Notes under the pieces: generated by a model | The model's database searches: none | What the model was told of the DNA's origin: nothing | What the model saw: the letters and a program-made list of their open reading frames with translations, nothing else | Origin: M3007 sp044226205 | Lineage (GTDB): Bacteria > Bacteroidota > Bacteroidia > Chitinophagales > Saprospiraceae | Assembly: GCA_044226205.1 (NCBI GenBank) | Contig: JBGAHL010000001.1 | Coordinates: 372,001 to 436,000, forward strand | Direction: 5' to 3' | DNA: 64,000 bases | Shown: positions 57,514 to 64,000 of the stretch, piece by piece | How the letters are laid out: each line of letters opens with the position of its first letter | Numbering within the stretch: position 1 is the stretch's first letter | Position numbers and translations under genes: made by a program

Positions 57514-60251
57514 CCAATAGAATGGCGGTCGGCAACCCGGCGCGCCTTGCGGATACGGACGGCGACGACCTTGTATTCCGGGCATTTCGCTTCCGAATCG
57601 TTGACGTCGGAGGTCACGATATTGACCATCAGTTCGGGGAAATGGAAGGTCGTGCTCAGCACCCCCTCTTTCACTTCCTCGGTGATGCGCGCCTTGATAT
57701 CGACCTTGCCGCGGGCGGATTCGACGCAAACCCAATCGCCCTCCGCGATCTGGTTTTTGGCGGCATCGGCCGGGTGGATGAGCAGCACGTCTTCCGTCAC
57801 GATTTGAACGTTGCGCGTGCGGCGGGTCATGGTGCCGGCGTTGTAGTGCTCCAGCACGCGGTTGGTCGTCAGGATGTAAGGATAGTCCTTTGCGTATTCG
57901 AGTATTTCGCGGGTTTCCACGAATTCTCTGAAAATGAACCTGCCTTTGCCGCGCTTGAAGGAGTCCGTATGCAGGATTTTGGTATCGTTGCCATCGGGCG
58001 CCACCGGCCATTGTTTGCCCTGGCGGCCAAGTTCTTCCCAGCGAACGCCTGCGAAAAACGGCACGATCTGGGAGATTTCTTCGAGCATGGTTTTGGCGGA
58101 ATACGGCGGCTGCGGATAGCCCATGCGGTTCATGATGTCCACCATGATTTGCCCGTCCGATTTGGCATTGCCGACGGGTTTCACCACCTGATTGACCCGC
58201 TGAATACGGCGTTCGCCATTGGTAAAAGTTCCTTCTTTTTCAAGGAAAGAAGCCCCCGGGAGTACGATATCGGCCAGTTTGGCGGTTTCGGTCATAAAAA
58301 TCTCCTGAACGATGAGCAGGTCGAGCGCGTTCAGAGCGGCTACTACCTTGTTGGTATTCGGGTCGGACTGCACCAGATCTTCGCCCATGACCCAAAGCAC
58401 CTTCAAGTCGCCGGCAAGGGCGGCATCGTACATTTCCGGTATTTTGAGACCGACGTGGTCGGGCAATTTTGCCCCGCCGTAAAAGGCCTCGTATTTGGCA
58501 ATAATATCGGGTTGGGTCAAATCGAGATAACCGGCGCCCTGGTAGGGCTGCACGCCCATATCGGCCATGCCCTGCACGTTGTTTTGGCCGCGCAGAGGAT
58601 TGACGCCACAGCCGCGTTTGCCCACGTTGCCGGTGAGCATGGCGAGGTTGGCGATCTGGATCACCGCGTAGGTGCCCTGATAATGCTCCGTCACACCCAG
58701 GCCGTGGAACGACATGGCGGCATTGGCCGAGGCATAGGCACGGGCAGCGGCGCGCACTTTTTCACGCGGCACGCCGGACACGGCTTCCAGTTCGTCGATG
58801 TTGAGGGCCAGGACGTTCTGCTTGAGTTCGTCAAAGCCCTCTGTGCGGTTTTCAATAAATGACTTGTCTTCAAGCCCTTCTGAAATAATGTAATACAACA
58901 TCATGTTCAGCACGGCGATATTGGTGCCGGGGCGCAATTGCAAATGGTAGTGGGCGTAGCGGGCGATTTCAGTTTCCCTCGGATCGATCACGATCAGGGT
59001 TTTGCCCTTCATGGCCTGCTGTTTGATTTTGGCGCCCGTGACCGGGTGGCCTTCCGTCGGATTGGCGCCGATCACCATCATACAATCGGTGAATTTGAGG
59101 TCCTCGATCGAGTTGGTGGCCGCGCCGGTGCCGAAAGTCCGCTGCATACCGATGGCTGTGGGCGAATGGCAAACCCGCGCGCAACCGTCGATATTGTTCG
59201 TCCCAACGACGGCACGGATAAACTTCTGCATCAGGTAGTTCTCCTCATTGGTACAGCGCGACGACGAAATGCCGGCAATCGCATCGGGGCCGAATTGAGC
59301 GCGGGCCGAGGTGATTTTTTCTGCAATAAGATCGTACACTTCATCCCAGCTGGCTTCTACAAATTCGCCGTTTTTCCTGATCAGCGGCTGCCGCAGCCGA
59401 TCCGGGTGATCGTAGAAGGAAAAGGCGTAACGGCCTTTGAGGCAGGTGTGGCCTTTGTTGACCTCTGCGTCCCAGGGCGCCTGAATACTGAGCACTTTAC
59501 CGTCTTTGACGCTGACGCTCAGGTTGCAACCCACGCCGCAATAGGTACAAATGGTTTGCACCTTGTCTTGTCCGACCAGCGATTTGGATTGAAAAACGTC
59601 GGAGATGGCCGAAGTCGGGCAAGCCTGCGCACAGGCGCCGCAGGAAACGCAATCCGACTCCAGAAAACTCTGGTCGATGCCTTTGATGATGCGGCTGTCG
59701 AAGCCGCGGCCTTCCACCCCGAGGACAAATTGCCCCTGTACTTCGTCGCAAGCCCGCACGCAGCGGTAGCACATGATGCACTTCGACATGTCGGAGGTCA
59801 TGTACGGGTGGCTAAGGTCTTTTTGCCGGTCGAGGTGATTTTTGCCCTCCGGGTAACGCACCGAACGGATACCCACGCGCGCGGCAGTGTCCTGCAACTC
59901 GCAGTTACCGTTCACTTCGCAGGTAAGGCAATCCAGCGGGTGGTCGGTAAGTACCAGTTCGATCAGGTTTTTGCGAAGTTTTTGCACCTCGGGCGACTCG
60001 GTGAACACGTACTGGCCGGCCTCCATCTGGGTGTGGCAGGCGGCTTTCATGCGGCGTGGCCCGTTGGCTTGCAGCGCGACTTCCACGCTGCACACCCGGC
60101 AGGCGCCGTATGCTTCGAGATTGGGGGCGTCGCAGAGCGTAGGTACGCTGTCGCGGCCGAAATGGCGACGGGCAACCTGGAGTATGGTTTCGCCCGGCTC
60201 GAACGTACAGGGTTGGCCATTGATATAGGCAACAGTGGTCAGGTCAGACAT
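57498..60251 (-). CDS. NAD-linked formate dehydrogenase, molybdopterin alpha subunit
   Basis: 917 residues. N-terminal complex I-like part: [2Fe-2S] Cys40, Cys51, Cys54, Cys72; His104-Cys108-Cys111-Cys117 for a [4Fe-4S]; and two ferredoxin [4Fe-4S] motifs (Cys158/161/164/168 and 201/204/207/211). The molybdopterin catalytic domain starts with CTYCGVGC (Cys235/238/242 and Cys270). The Mo ligand is Cys361 in CARVCHSPT followed by His362, so this is a Cys, not selenocysteine, enzyme. It oxidises formate to CO2. Cotranscribed with the beta subunit 11 bases upstream. The last part (about 780-900) is the dinucleotide-binding C-terminal domain (TTNRVLEHYNAGTMTRRT). Confidence 0.93.
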   Translation of the reverse strand: MSDLTTVAYINGQPCTFEPGETILQVARRHFGRDSVPTLCDAPNLEAYGACRVCSVEVALQANGPRRMKAACHTQMEAGQYVFTESPEVQKLRKNLIELVLTDHPLDCLTCEVNGNCELQDTAARVGIRSVRYPEGKNHLDRQKDLSHPYMTSDMSKCIMCYRCVRACDEVQGQFVLGVEGRGFDSRIIKGIDQSFLESDCVSCGACAQACPTSAISDVFQSKSLVGQDKVQTICTYCGVGCNLSVSVKDGKVLSIQAPWDAEVNKGHTCLKGRYAFSFYDHPDRLRQPLIRKNGEFVEASWDEVYDLIAEKITSARAQFGPDAIAGISSSRCTNEENYLMQKFIRAVVGTNNIDGCARVCHSPTAIGMQRTFGTGAATNSIEDLKFTDCMMVIGANPTEGHPVTGAKIKQQAMKGKTLIVIDPRETEIARYAHYHLQLRPGTNIAVLNMMLYYIISEGLEDKSFIENRTEGFDELKQNVLALNIDELEAVSGVPREKVRAAARAYASANAAMSFHGLGVTEHYQGTYAVIQIANLAMLTGNVGKRGCGVNPLRGQNNVQGMADMGVQPYQGAGYLDLTQPDIIAKYEAFYGGAKLPDHVGLKIPEMYDAALAGDLKVLWVMGEDLVQSDPNTNKVVAALNALDLLIVQEIFMTETAKLADIVLPGASFLEKEGTFTNGERRIQRVNQVVKPVGNAKSDGQIMVDIMNRMGYPQPPYSAKTMLEEISQIVPFFAGVRWEELGRQGKQWPVAPDGNDTKILHTDSFKRGKGRFIFREFVETREILEYAKDYPYILTTNRVLEHYNAGTMTRRTRNVQIVTEDVLLIHPADAAKNQIAEGDWVCVESARGKVDIKARITEEVKEGVLSTTFHFPELMVNIVTSDVNDSEAKCPEYKVVAVRIRKARRVADRHSIGVDKG

Positions 60252-60262
60252 GGCGGATCAGT

Positions 60263-61903
60263 TCAGTTTTTAAAATACGGCTTCAATTCAGGTTCAAAAT
60301 ACTGGAGCGCATTTTTGACCGGGAGCGGAATACCGCCCCCCAGCGCGCACAAAGAGCCTTTTTCGAGCGTATCGAGCAGGTCGTTGAGCAAATCGCGATC
60401 AATGCGGTAATCGGAGGTGTAGGCTTTTTGAAAAAGTTCTTTTCCCCGAACGGAGCCGATTCGGCAAGGGAAACATTTGCCGCAGCTCTCATGCGCGGTA
60501 AAAGCGAACAGGTGTTCGATGTATTTGATCAGCGGGAAACGCTCGGGAACCGACAAAATGGAGGCATGGCCGAGCAAAAAGCCGTTTCCGGAAAAAGATT
60601 CGAAATCGATCGTGAGGTCGTTCACGCGGGAAAGCGGCACCAGTCCTCCCAGCGGACCGCCGATGTGCAGGGCCTTGACCGGCTCTTTAAAGCCGCCGCC
60701 CAGCTCGTACACGGCAAACGACAGGGGCGTGCCCATGTCCACCTCGTACAGGCCGGGATTTTTGAAATGGCTGTCGAGCGACAGGAGTTTGGTGCCGCTC
60801 GATTTGGCTGTGCCCACCGATTTGAACGCCTCGCCGCCTTCCTGCGCGATGAAAGGCAGATTGGCCAGCGTTTCCACGTTGTTGACGGCCGTCGGCTTGC
60901 CATAAAGGCCGTATTGCGCCGGAAACGGCGGCCGCGTCCGCACCTCGGGTCGGTTGCCTTCGATGGAGTTGAGCAAGGCCGTTTCTTCGCCGCAGATATA
61001 GGCGCCCTGGGCTTTGACCACTTTCAGGCGGAAGGGAAAAGGCTGCCCTTCGGGCGTATCGAGCGGGAAAAGATTGTTGAATTGTTCCGCTACCCGGCGC
61101 GCGATCGCGATCGATTCGGGGTACTCGGCGCGGATGTACACCACGCCCTCGGTAGCGCCCGCAATGTAGCCGGCCAAAGCCATGCCGGCCATGAGCAGAT
61201 GGGGCTGTTCTTCCAGGATGTAGCGGTCGGAGAATGCCCCGGGGTCGCCCTCGTCGGCATTGCAGACGATGTATTTCTGGTCGGCCTGTTCCTTGCGGAC
61301 CGTGTCGAGTTTGATGGCCATTGGAAAACCTGCGCCGCCACGACCGCGCAAACCCGAAATTTTCAAGGATTCCAACAACGTGTCGGCGCCGCGGCCGAGC
61401 CAAACCGGCAGCAAACGCAGGCATTCTTCGAGGCTGAGGGCATTGTCTGTGAGAATGCCTCGCCCGTGATTTTTGATGATGTATTGGGCCGGGCGGCTTT
61501 CAGTTTCGTGGCGGCAAATCGCCGGAATGGCGTCCGCTTCGGCGCCCGAATGGTTCTGACCGTCGACGTGGAAAGCGCGATTTTCGTAACAACGGCCCAG
61601 GCAGTACACCGGCCCCACCGCCTCGGCGCCAAATTGCGCTTCGAGCTCGTGCCGAACGGCATCCTGCGTACCTGCCAGCAGGCAGGCGCTCCCGGCGCAG
61701 TAAAAACCTTTTTTACCGCTGTTTTCGGGGTTTAAAAAATCATAAAAAGAGGCCGTTCCGTAAGTGGATGCATTGCCGATCAAAAACTTTCCGGCTACCT
61801 CGCGGTAGCGCTGATCGTCGGGGCCGCCGTCGGCCGGCAGCTGCTCGAAAAGATTGTCGTCGAGACCCTTGCGGGCCGACAGGTTGCGTATATTCTTCGA
61901 CAT
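60263..61903 (-). CDS. Formate dehydrogenase beta subunit, fused NuoE-NuoF type (FdsG-FdsB)
   Basis: 546 residues from ATG 61903 (MSKNIRNLSARKGLDD). N-terminal thioredoxin-like [2Fe-2S] domain: YCAGSAC (Cys69, Cys74) and CLGRC (Cys101, Cys105), exactly the C-x4-C...C-x3-C of NuoE. Then NuoF: GRGGAGFP (187-194, FMN), NADEGDPGAF (215-224, NADH/FMN), and the C-terminal [4Fe-4S] CGKCFPC (474, 477, 480) with Cys519. It passes electrons from the alpha subunit to NAD+. Separate FdsG and FdsB proteins in proteobacteria are one chain here. First gene of the pair; accessory FdhD is not in the window. Confidence 0.93.
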   Translation of the reverse strand: MSKNIRNLSARKGLDDNLFEQLPADGGPDDQRYREVAGKFLIGNASTYGTASFYDFLNPENSGKKGFYCAGSACLLAGTQDAVRHELEAQFGAEAVGPVYCLGRCYENRAFHVDGQNHSGAEADAIPAICRHETESRPAQYIIKNHGRGILTDNALSLEECLRLLPVWLGRGADTLLESLKISGLRGRGGAGFPMAIKLDTVRKEQADQKYIVCNADEGDPGAFSDRYILEEQPHLLMAGMALAGYIAGATEGVVYIRAEYPESIAIARRVAEQFNNLFPLDTPEGQPFPFRLKVVKAQGAYICGEETALLNSIEGNRPEVRTRPPFPAQYGLYGKPTAVNNVETLANLPFIAQEGGEAFKSVGTAKSSGTKLLSLDSHFKNPGLYEVDMGTPLSFAVYELGGGFKEPVKALHIGGPLGGLVPLSRVNDLTIDFESFSGNGFLLGHASILSVPERFPLIKYIEHLFAFTAHESCGKCFPCRIGSVRGKELFQKAYTSDYRIDRDLLNDLLDTLEKGSLCALGGGIPLPVKNALQYFEPELKPYFKN

Positions 61904-62049
61904 GGATATGTGGTAAGGGCTTCTAAAAGTACCGGCTTTTTGATGTTTTCTGCGAAAAAAGAAACGATTGTGTCGCCAGAACCGCTTCCGGGGCAATTTT
62001 ACAATAAAATATGATCTTTGGCCGCTCATCTCAAACGGATAAATCCGGC

Positions 62050-62595
62050 ATGAACACTTTTATCGCCATTCTTCGGGGCATCAATGTCAGCGGCAAAAAC
62101 ATGATCAAAATGCCGGAACTCAAAGCCCTGTTTGCCGACTCGGGTTTTGCCTCCGTGCAGACTTATATTCAAAGCGGAAACGTGGTTTTTTCCGCCCCCG
62201 AAACCGTGGAGGCGCAACTCGCCGCCTCGATTGAAAAAGCCCTTGCAGACCGTTTCGGCTTCGCCGTTCCCGTTTTGGTCAGAACGAGCGAGGAATGGGC
62301 CCTCGTGTTGCGTAACAACCCTTTTTTAGCGGAAAAAGACATCGACCCGGCCTTTTTGCACGTCACACTGCTCGACTGCCAGGCCGGGCCGGAAGCCATT
62401 GACAAACTGATGCATTACCAATACGAACCCGACCGCTACCGCCTCGAAGGCAGAGCGGTTTATCTGTATTGCCCGGGCGGTTACGGCAACACCAAACTGA
62501 GCAACGCTTTTTTTGAAAGCAAACTCAAGGTGCGTGCCACTACCCGCAACTGGAAGACAATGAACGAATTATACCAACTTTCCCTCACAGTTTAA
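62050..62595 (+). CDS. DUF1697 domain-containing protein
   Basis: 181 residues from ATG 62050. The full DUF1697 pattern is present: MNTFIAILRGINVSGKNMIKMPELKALFADSGFASVQTYIQSGNVVFSA, then VPVLVRTSEEWALVLRNNPF and VYLYCPGGYGNTKLSNAFFESKLKVRATTRNWKTMNELY. Cytoplasmic, of unknown function. A one-mismatch -7 box (GATCTTTG, about 62013-62020) may drive it. The DUF1295 gene follows after 21 bases. Confidence 0.92.
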   Translation: MNTFIAILRGINVSGKNMIKMPELKALFADSGFASVQTYIQSGNVVFSAPETVEAQLAASIEKALADRFGFAVPVLVRTSEEWALVLRNNPFLAEKDIDPAFLHVTLLDCQAGPEAIDKLMHYQYEPDRYRLEGRAVYLYCPGGYGNTKLSNAFFESKLKVRATTRNWKTMNELYQLSLTV

Positions 62596-62616
62596 AACTG
62601 ACCGAACTACCCTGTC

Positions 62617-63534
62617 ATGCTTCGTACGATCCTCGTTTTGCTCGCAACCCTGATCGCCCTGCCCATCGTCGCCATTTACTGGGATCAACCGCTTTCGGCG
62701 GAGATCGCCGCCACTTTGCACCGCCTGGTGTACATCATGCTGGGGGTGGCGCTCACCTGTTTTGTCGTGAGTGAAATCACCGGCAATTGCAGCCAGGTGG
62801 ACAAACTGTGGAGCGTCGTGCCCGTCGTGTACGTCTGGACGGTCGTCCTGGCTTCCGATTATTCGCCCCGACTGGTGCTGATGGCCGTTCTGGCAACGCT
62901 TTGGGCCGCCAGGCTCACCTACAATTTCTGGCGGCGCGGCGGCTACGACTGGCTCCCCTGGCGCGGCGAGGAAGACTATCGCTGGAGCGTATTGCGCCAG
63001 AATCCTCTGCTCAAGGGACGCCTGCGCTGGGGACTGTTCAACCTGTTTTTTATTTCCCTTTACCAGAACAGCCTGATCCTCTTGTTCACCCTGCCCACCC
63101 TCGTGGCCTGGCAGGGCAGCGAACGCCCCCTGGGCATTTTCGACGGCGTGGTTGCGGGTTTGTTTCTGACGTTTTTGTTGTACGAAACCATCGCCGATCA
63201 GCAGCAGTACAACTACCAGACGGAGAAATACCGCCGCATCGCCGCCGGCGAACCGCTCGACGGCGAATACGCGGCCGGTTTTTGTCGCACGGGCCTGTGG
63301 TCGGTGGTGCGCCACCCCAATTACGCCTCGGAACAGGCCATCTGGCTTTGCTTTTACCTGTTCAGCGTGGCGGCCACAGGGCGCTGGCTCAACTGGTCGC
63401 TGGCAGGCGCTATTCTGCTCATGCTGCTGTTTTTGGGCAGTTCGGATTTTAGTGAAAAAATCTCGGCCGGCAAGTATCCCGCTTACGCGGAATACCAGCG
63501 GAAAGTGCCCCGTTTTTTGCCAAAACTGTGGTAA
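62617..63534 (+). CDS. DUF1295 membrane protein, steroid 5-alpha-reductase-like
   Basis: 305 residues with about seven hydrophobic segments. The family signatures are SQVDKLWSVVPVVYVW (with QxDxxWS), ARLTYNFWRRGGYDW, YETIADQQQYNYQTEKYRR and the isoprenylcysteine/reductase-like end GFCRTGLWSVVRHPNYASEQAIWLCFYL, which includes the RHPNYxxE cofactor-binding motif. It probably reduces or methylates a lipid-like substrate in the membrane with NADPH or SAM; the substrate is unknown. Confidence 0.9.
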   Translation: MLRTILVLLATLIALPIVAIYWDQPLSAEIAATLHRLVYIMLGVALTCFVVSEITGNCSQVDKLWSVVPVVYVWTVVLASDYSPRLVLMAVLATLWAARLTYNFWRRGGYDWLPWRGEEDYRWSVLRQNPLLKGRLRWGLFNLFFISLYQNSLILLFTLPTLVAWQGSERPLGIFDGVVAGLFLTFLLYETIADQQQYNYQTEKYRRIAAGEPLDGEYAAGFCRTGLWSVVRHPNYASEQAIWLCFYLFSVAATGRWLNWSLAGAILLMLLFLGSSDFSEKISAGKYPAYAEYQRKVPRFLPKLW

Positions 63535-63556
63535 AAAGGGTTGACAAACGCCTGAT

Positions 63557-64000
63557 TTACAAACCTGCCTGAGCCGTCCGGCTGCTTCGCCCTTTGCGGT
63601 TGAACGCCCTGATTTTCACCGTACCGACGGCTTTCACAGGGCCTTTGTACTCGGCGCTTTTTACCGTGGGCTCCTGGCCGTCGGTAGTGTAGCGCAGGGT
63701 CAACCCCGGGAACTGGATATTGGCCAGCGCTTTGCCATCGCGAACAACCGCTCCCGGCGTGGGAATACGGTAATTAAAGCCGCCCGATAGATAGTCGAGG
63801 CGCGGCAATTCCGTTTGTCCGAGGTGATAGACAAATTCTGTCCAGGCCTGCGCGTACTGTTGTTCGAAGTCCCTGGGATCGCGGGCCGTTTCCCAGCCGG
63901 GCGTGGGCGCCCAGGCGCGTTCGGCCAGTCCGAGCAGTTTGGGGATCACCATGTATTCGAGATCGTTGGGGCCGTTGAGGGTTTCCGACCAGATCAAGCC
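63557..64000 (-). CDS. GH20 beta-N-acetylhexosaminidase, C-terminal part (partial)
   Basis: The gene runs off the window; the last 147 codons are seen. GLIWSETLNGPNDLEYMVIPKLLGLAERAWAP is the typical end of the GH20 catalytic barrel, with the Trp and Glu that line the substrate pocket. Then comes a chitobiase C-terminal-like domain (FNYRIPTPGAVVRDGKALANIQFPGLTLRYTTDGQEPTVKSAEYKGPVKAVGTVKIRAFNRKGRSS). The enzyme removes terminal N-acetylhexosamine from chitin-derived or glycoprotein oligosaccharides and is probably secreted or periplasmic. Confidence 0.9.
   Translation of the reverse strand, partial: GLIWSETLNGPNDLEYMVIPKLLGLAERAWAPTPGWETARDPRDFEQQYAQAWTEFVYHLGQTELPRLDYLSGGFNYRIPTPGAVVRDGKALANIQFPGLTLRYTTDGQEPTVKSAEYKGPVKAVGTVKIRAFNRKGRSSRTAQAGL

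Noticed and set aside
57411..58862. 483-codon plus-strand frame opposite the formate dehydrogenase alpha gene
   Set aside because: It begins in the inverted-repeat element and tandem repeat and then is antisense to a gene with all cofactor motifs in place.
60263..61903. Respiratory complex I genes (nuoE/F/G)
   Set aside because: Only two genes are present, the larger has the Cys-His Mo active site and C-terminal domain of formate dehydrogenase, and no other nuo genes flank them.

Overview
The window looks like chromosomal DNA of a fairly GC-rich Bacteroidota member, most likely of the Saprospiria/Chitinophagia side. The evidence is a SusC/SusD pair, several secreted proteins ending in type IX secretion (T9SS) sorting domains, an SprB-repeat giant with a gliding-associated (CHU_C-type) C-terminus, two CotH proteins, and promoter -7 boxes of the form TAnnTTTG that is typical of this phylum. 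No rRNA, tRNA, CRISPR array, phage or intact transposase was seen. Small non-coding mobile or palindromic elements are present.

Layout. 1-1702: end of a SusC receptor and its SusD lipoprotein. 1759-4577 (minus): a PgpH-like membrane protein without its HD domain, a PduO-type cobalamin adenosyltransferase and a lipoprotein. 4740-5456: YebC-family regulator. 5597-9059: a tight operon AhpD-like / MFS / AhpD-like / DUF3179. 9192-20484 (minus): a 2704-residue SprB-repeat protein built from ten two-module super-repeats, then a CotH protein. 20689-21597: dispanin-like protein with a GYF_2 domain and poly-proline linker, plus DUF2752. 21587-28952 (minus): four-gene operon of a 1008-residue secreted 11-mer coiled-coil protein, guanine deaminase and two secreted paralogues of the DUF2723 C-terminal region. 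29208-36554 (minus): a small secreted protein, then a five-gene operon with 3-7 nt gaps (CotH, DUF4340, DprE1-like oxidase, GT-C-like membrane protein, HAD phosphatase).

36641-44664: CMP-kinase-like protein, queuosine-precursor transporter, HscA-like chaperone, DUF1573 lipoprotein, DoxX-like protein, ECF sigma with an overlapping candidate anti-sigma, GNAT-YoaP, a small membrane protein and a saccharopine-dehydrogenase-like protein. 44678-44907: a MITE-like element inserted exactly at the stop codon of an AraC regulator, which is divergent from aldehyde dehydrogenase and DUF779 (to 47989). 48086-57261: WG-repeat protein, formate/nitrite channel, DUF1800/DUF1501 pair, L,D-transpeptidase, GNAT, glyoxalase, a T9SS-sorted BNR-like protein and a lipoprotein. 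57313-57513: an inverted-repeat element and a 10-bp tandem repeat. 57498-61903 (minus): a two-gene NAD-linked formate dehydrogenase. 62050-63534: DUF1697 and DUF1295. 63557-end: C-terminal part of a GH20 hexosaminidase.

Taken together the region is chromosomal backbone rich in cell-surface and secretion functions. The best candidates for undescribed biology are the AhpD/MFS/AhpD/DUF3179 operon, the coiled-coil/DUF2723-C operon, the CotH-DprE1-GT-C operon, the strict A/B super-repeat of the giant adhesin, and the small palindromic elements. Functions of the DUF proteins are not known from the sequence and are given as inference only.
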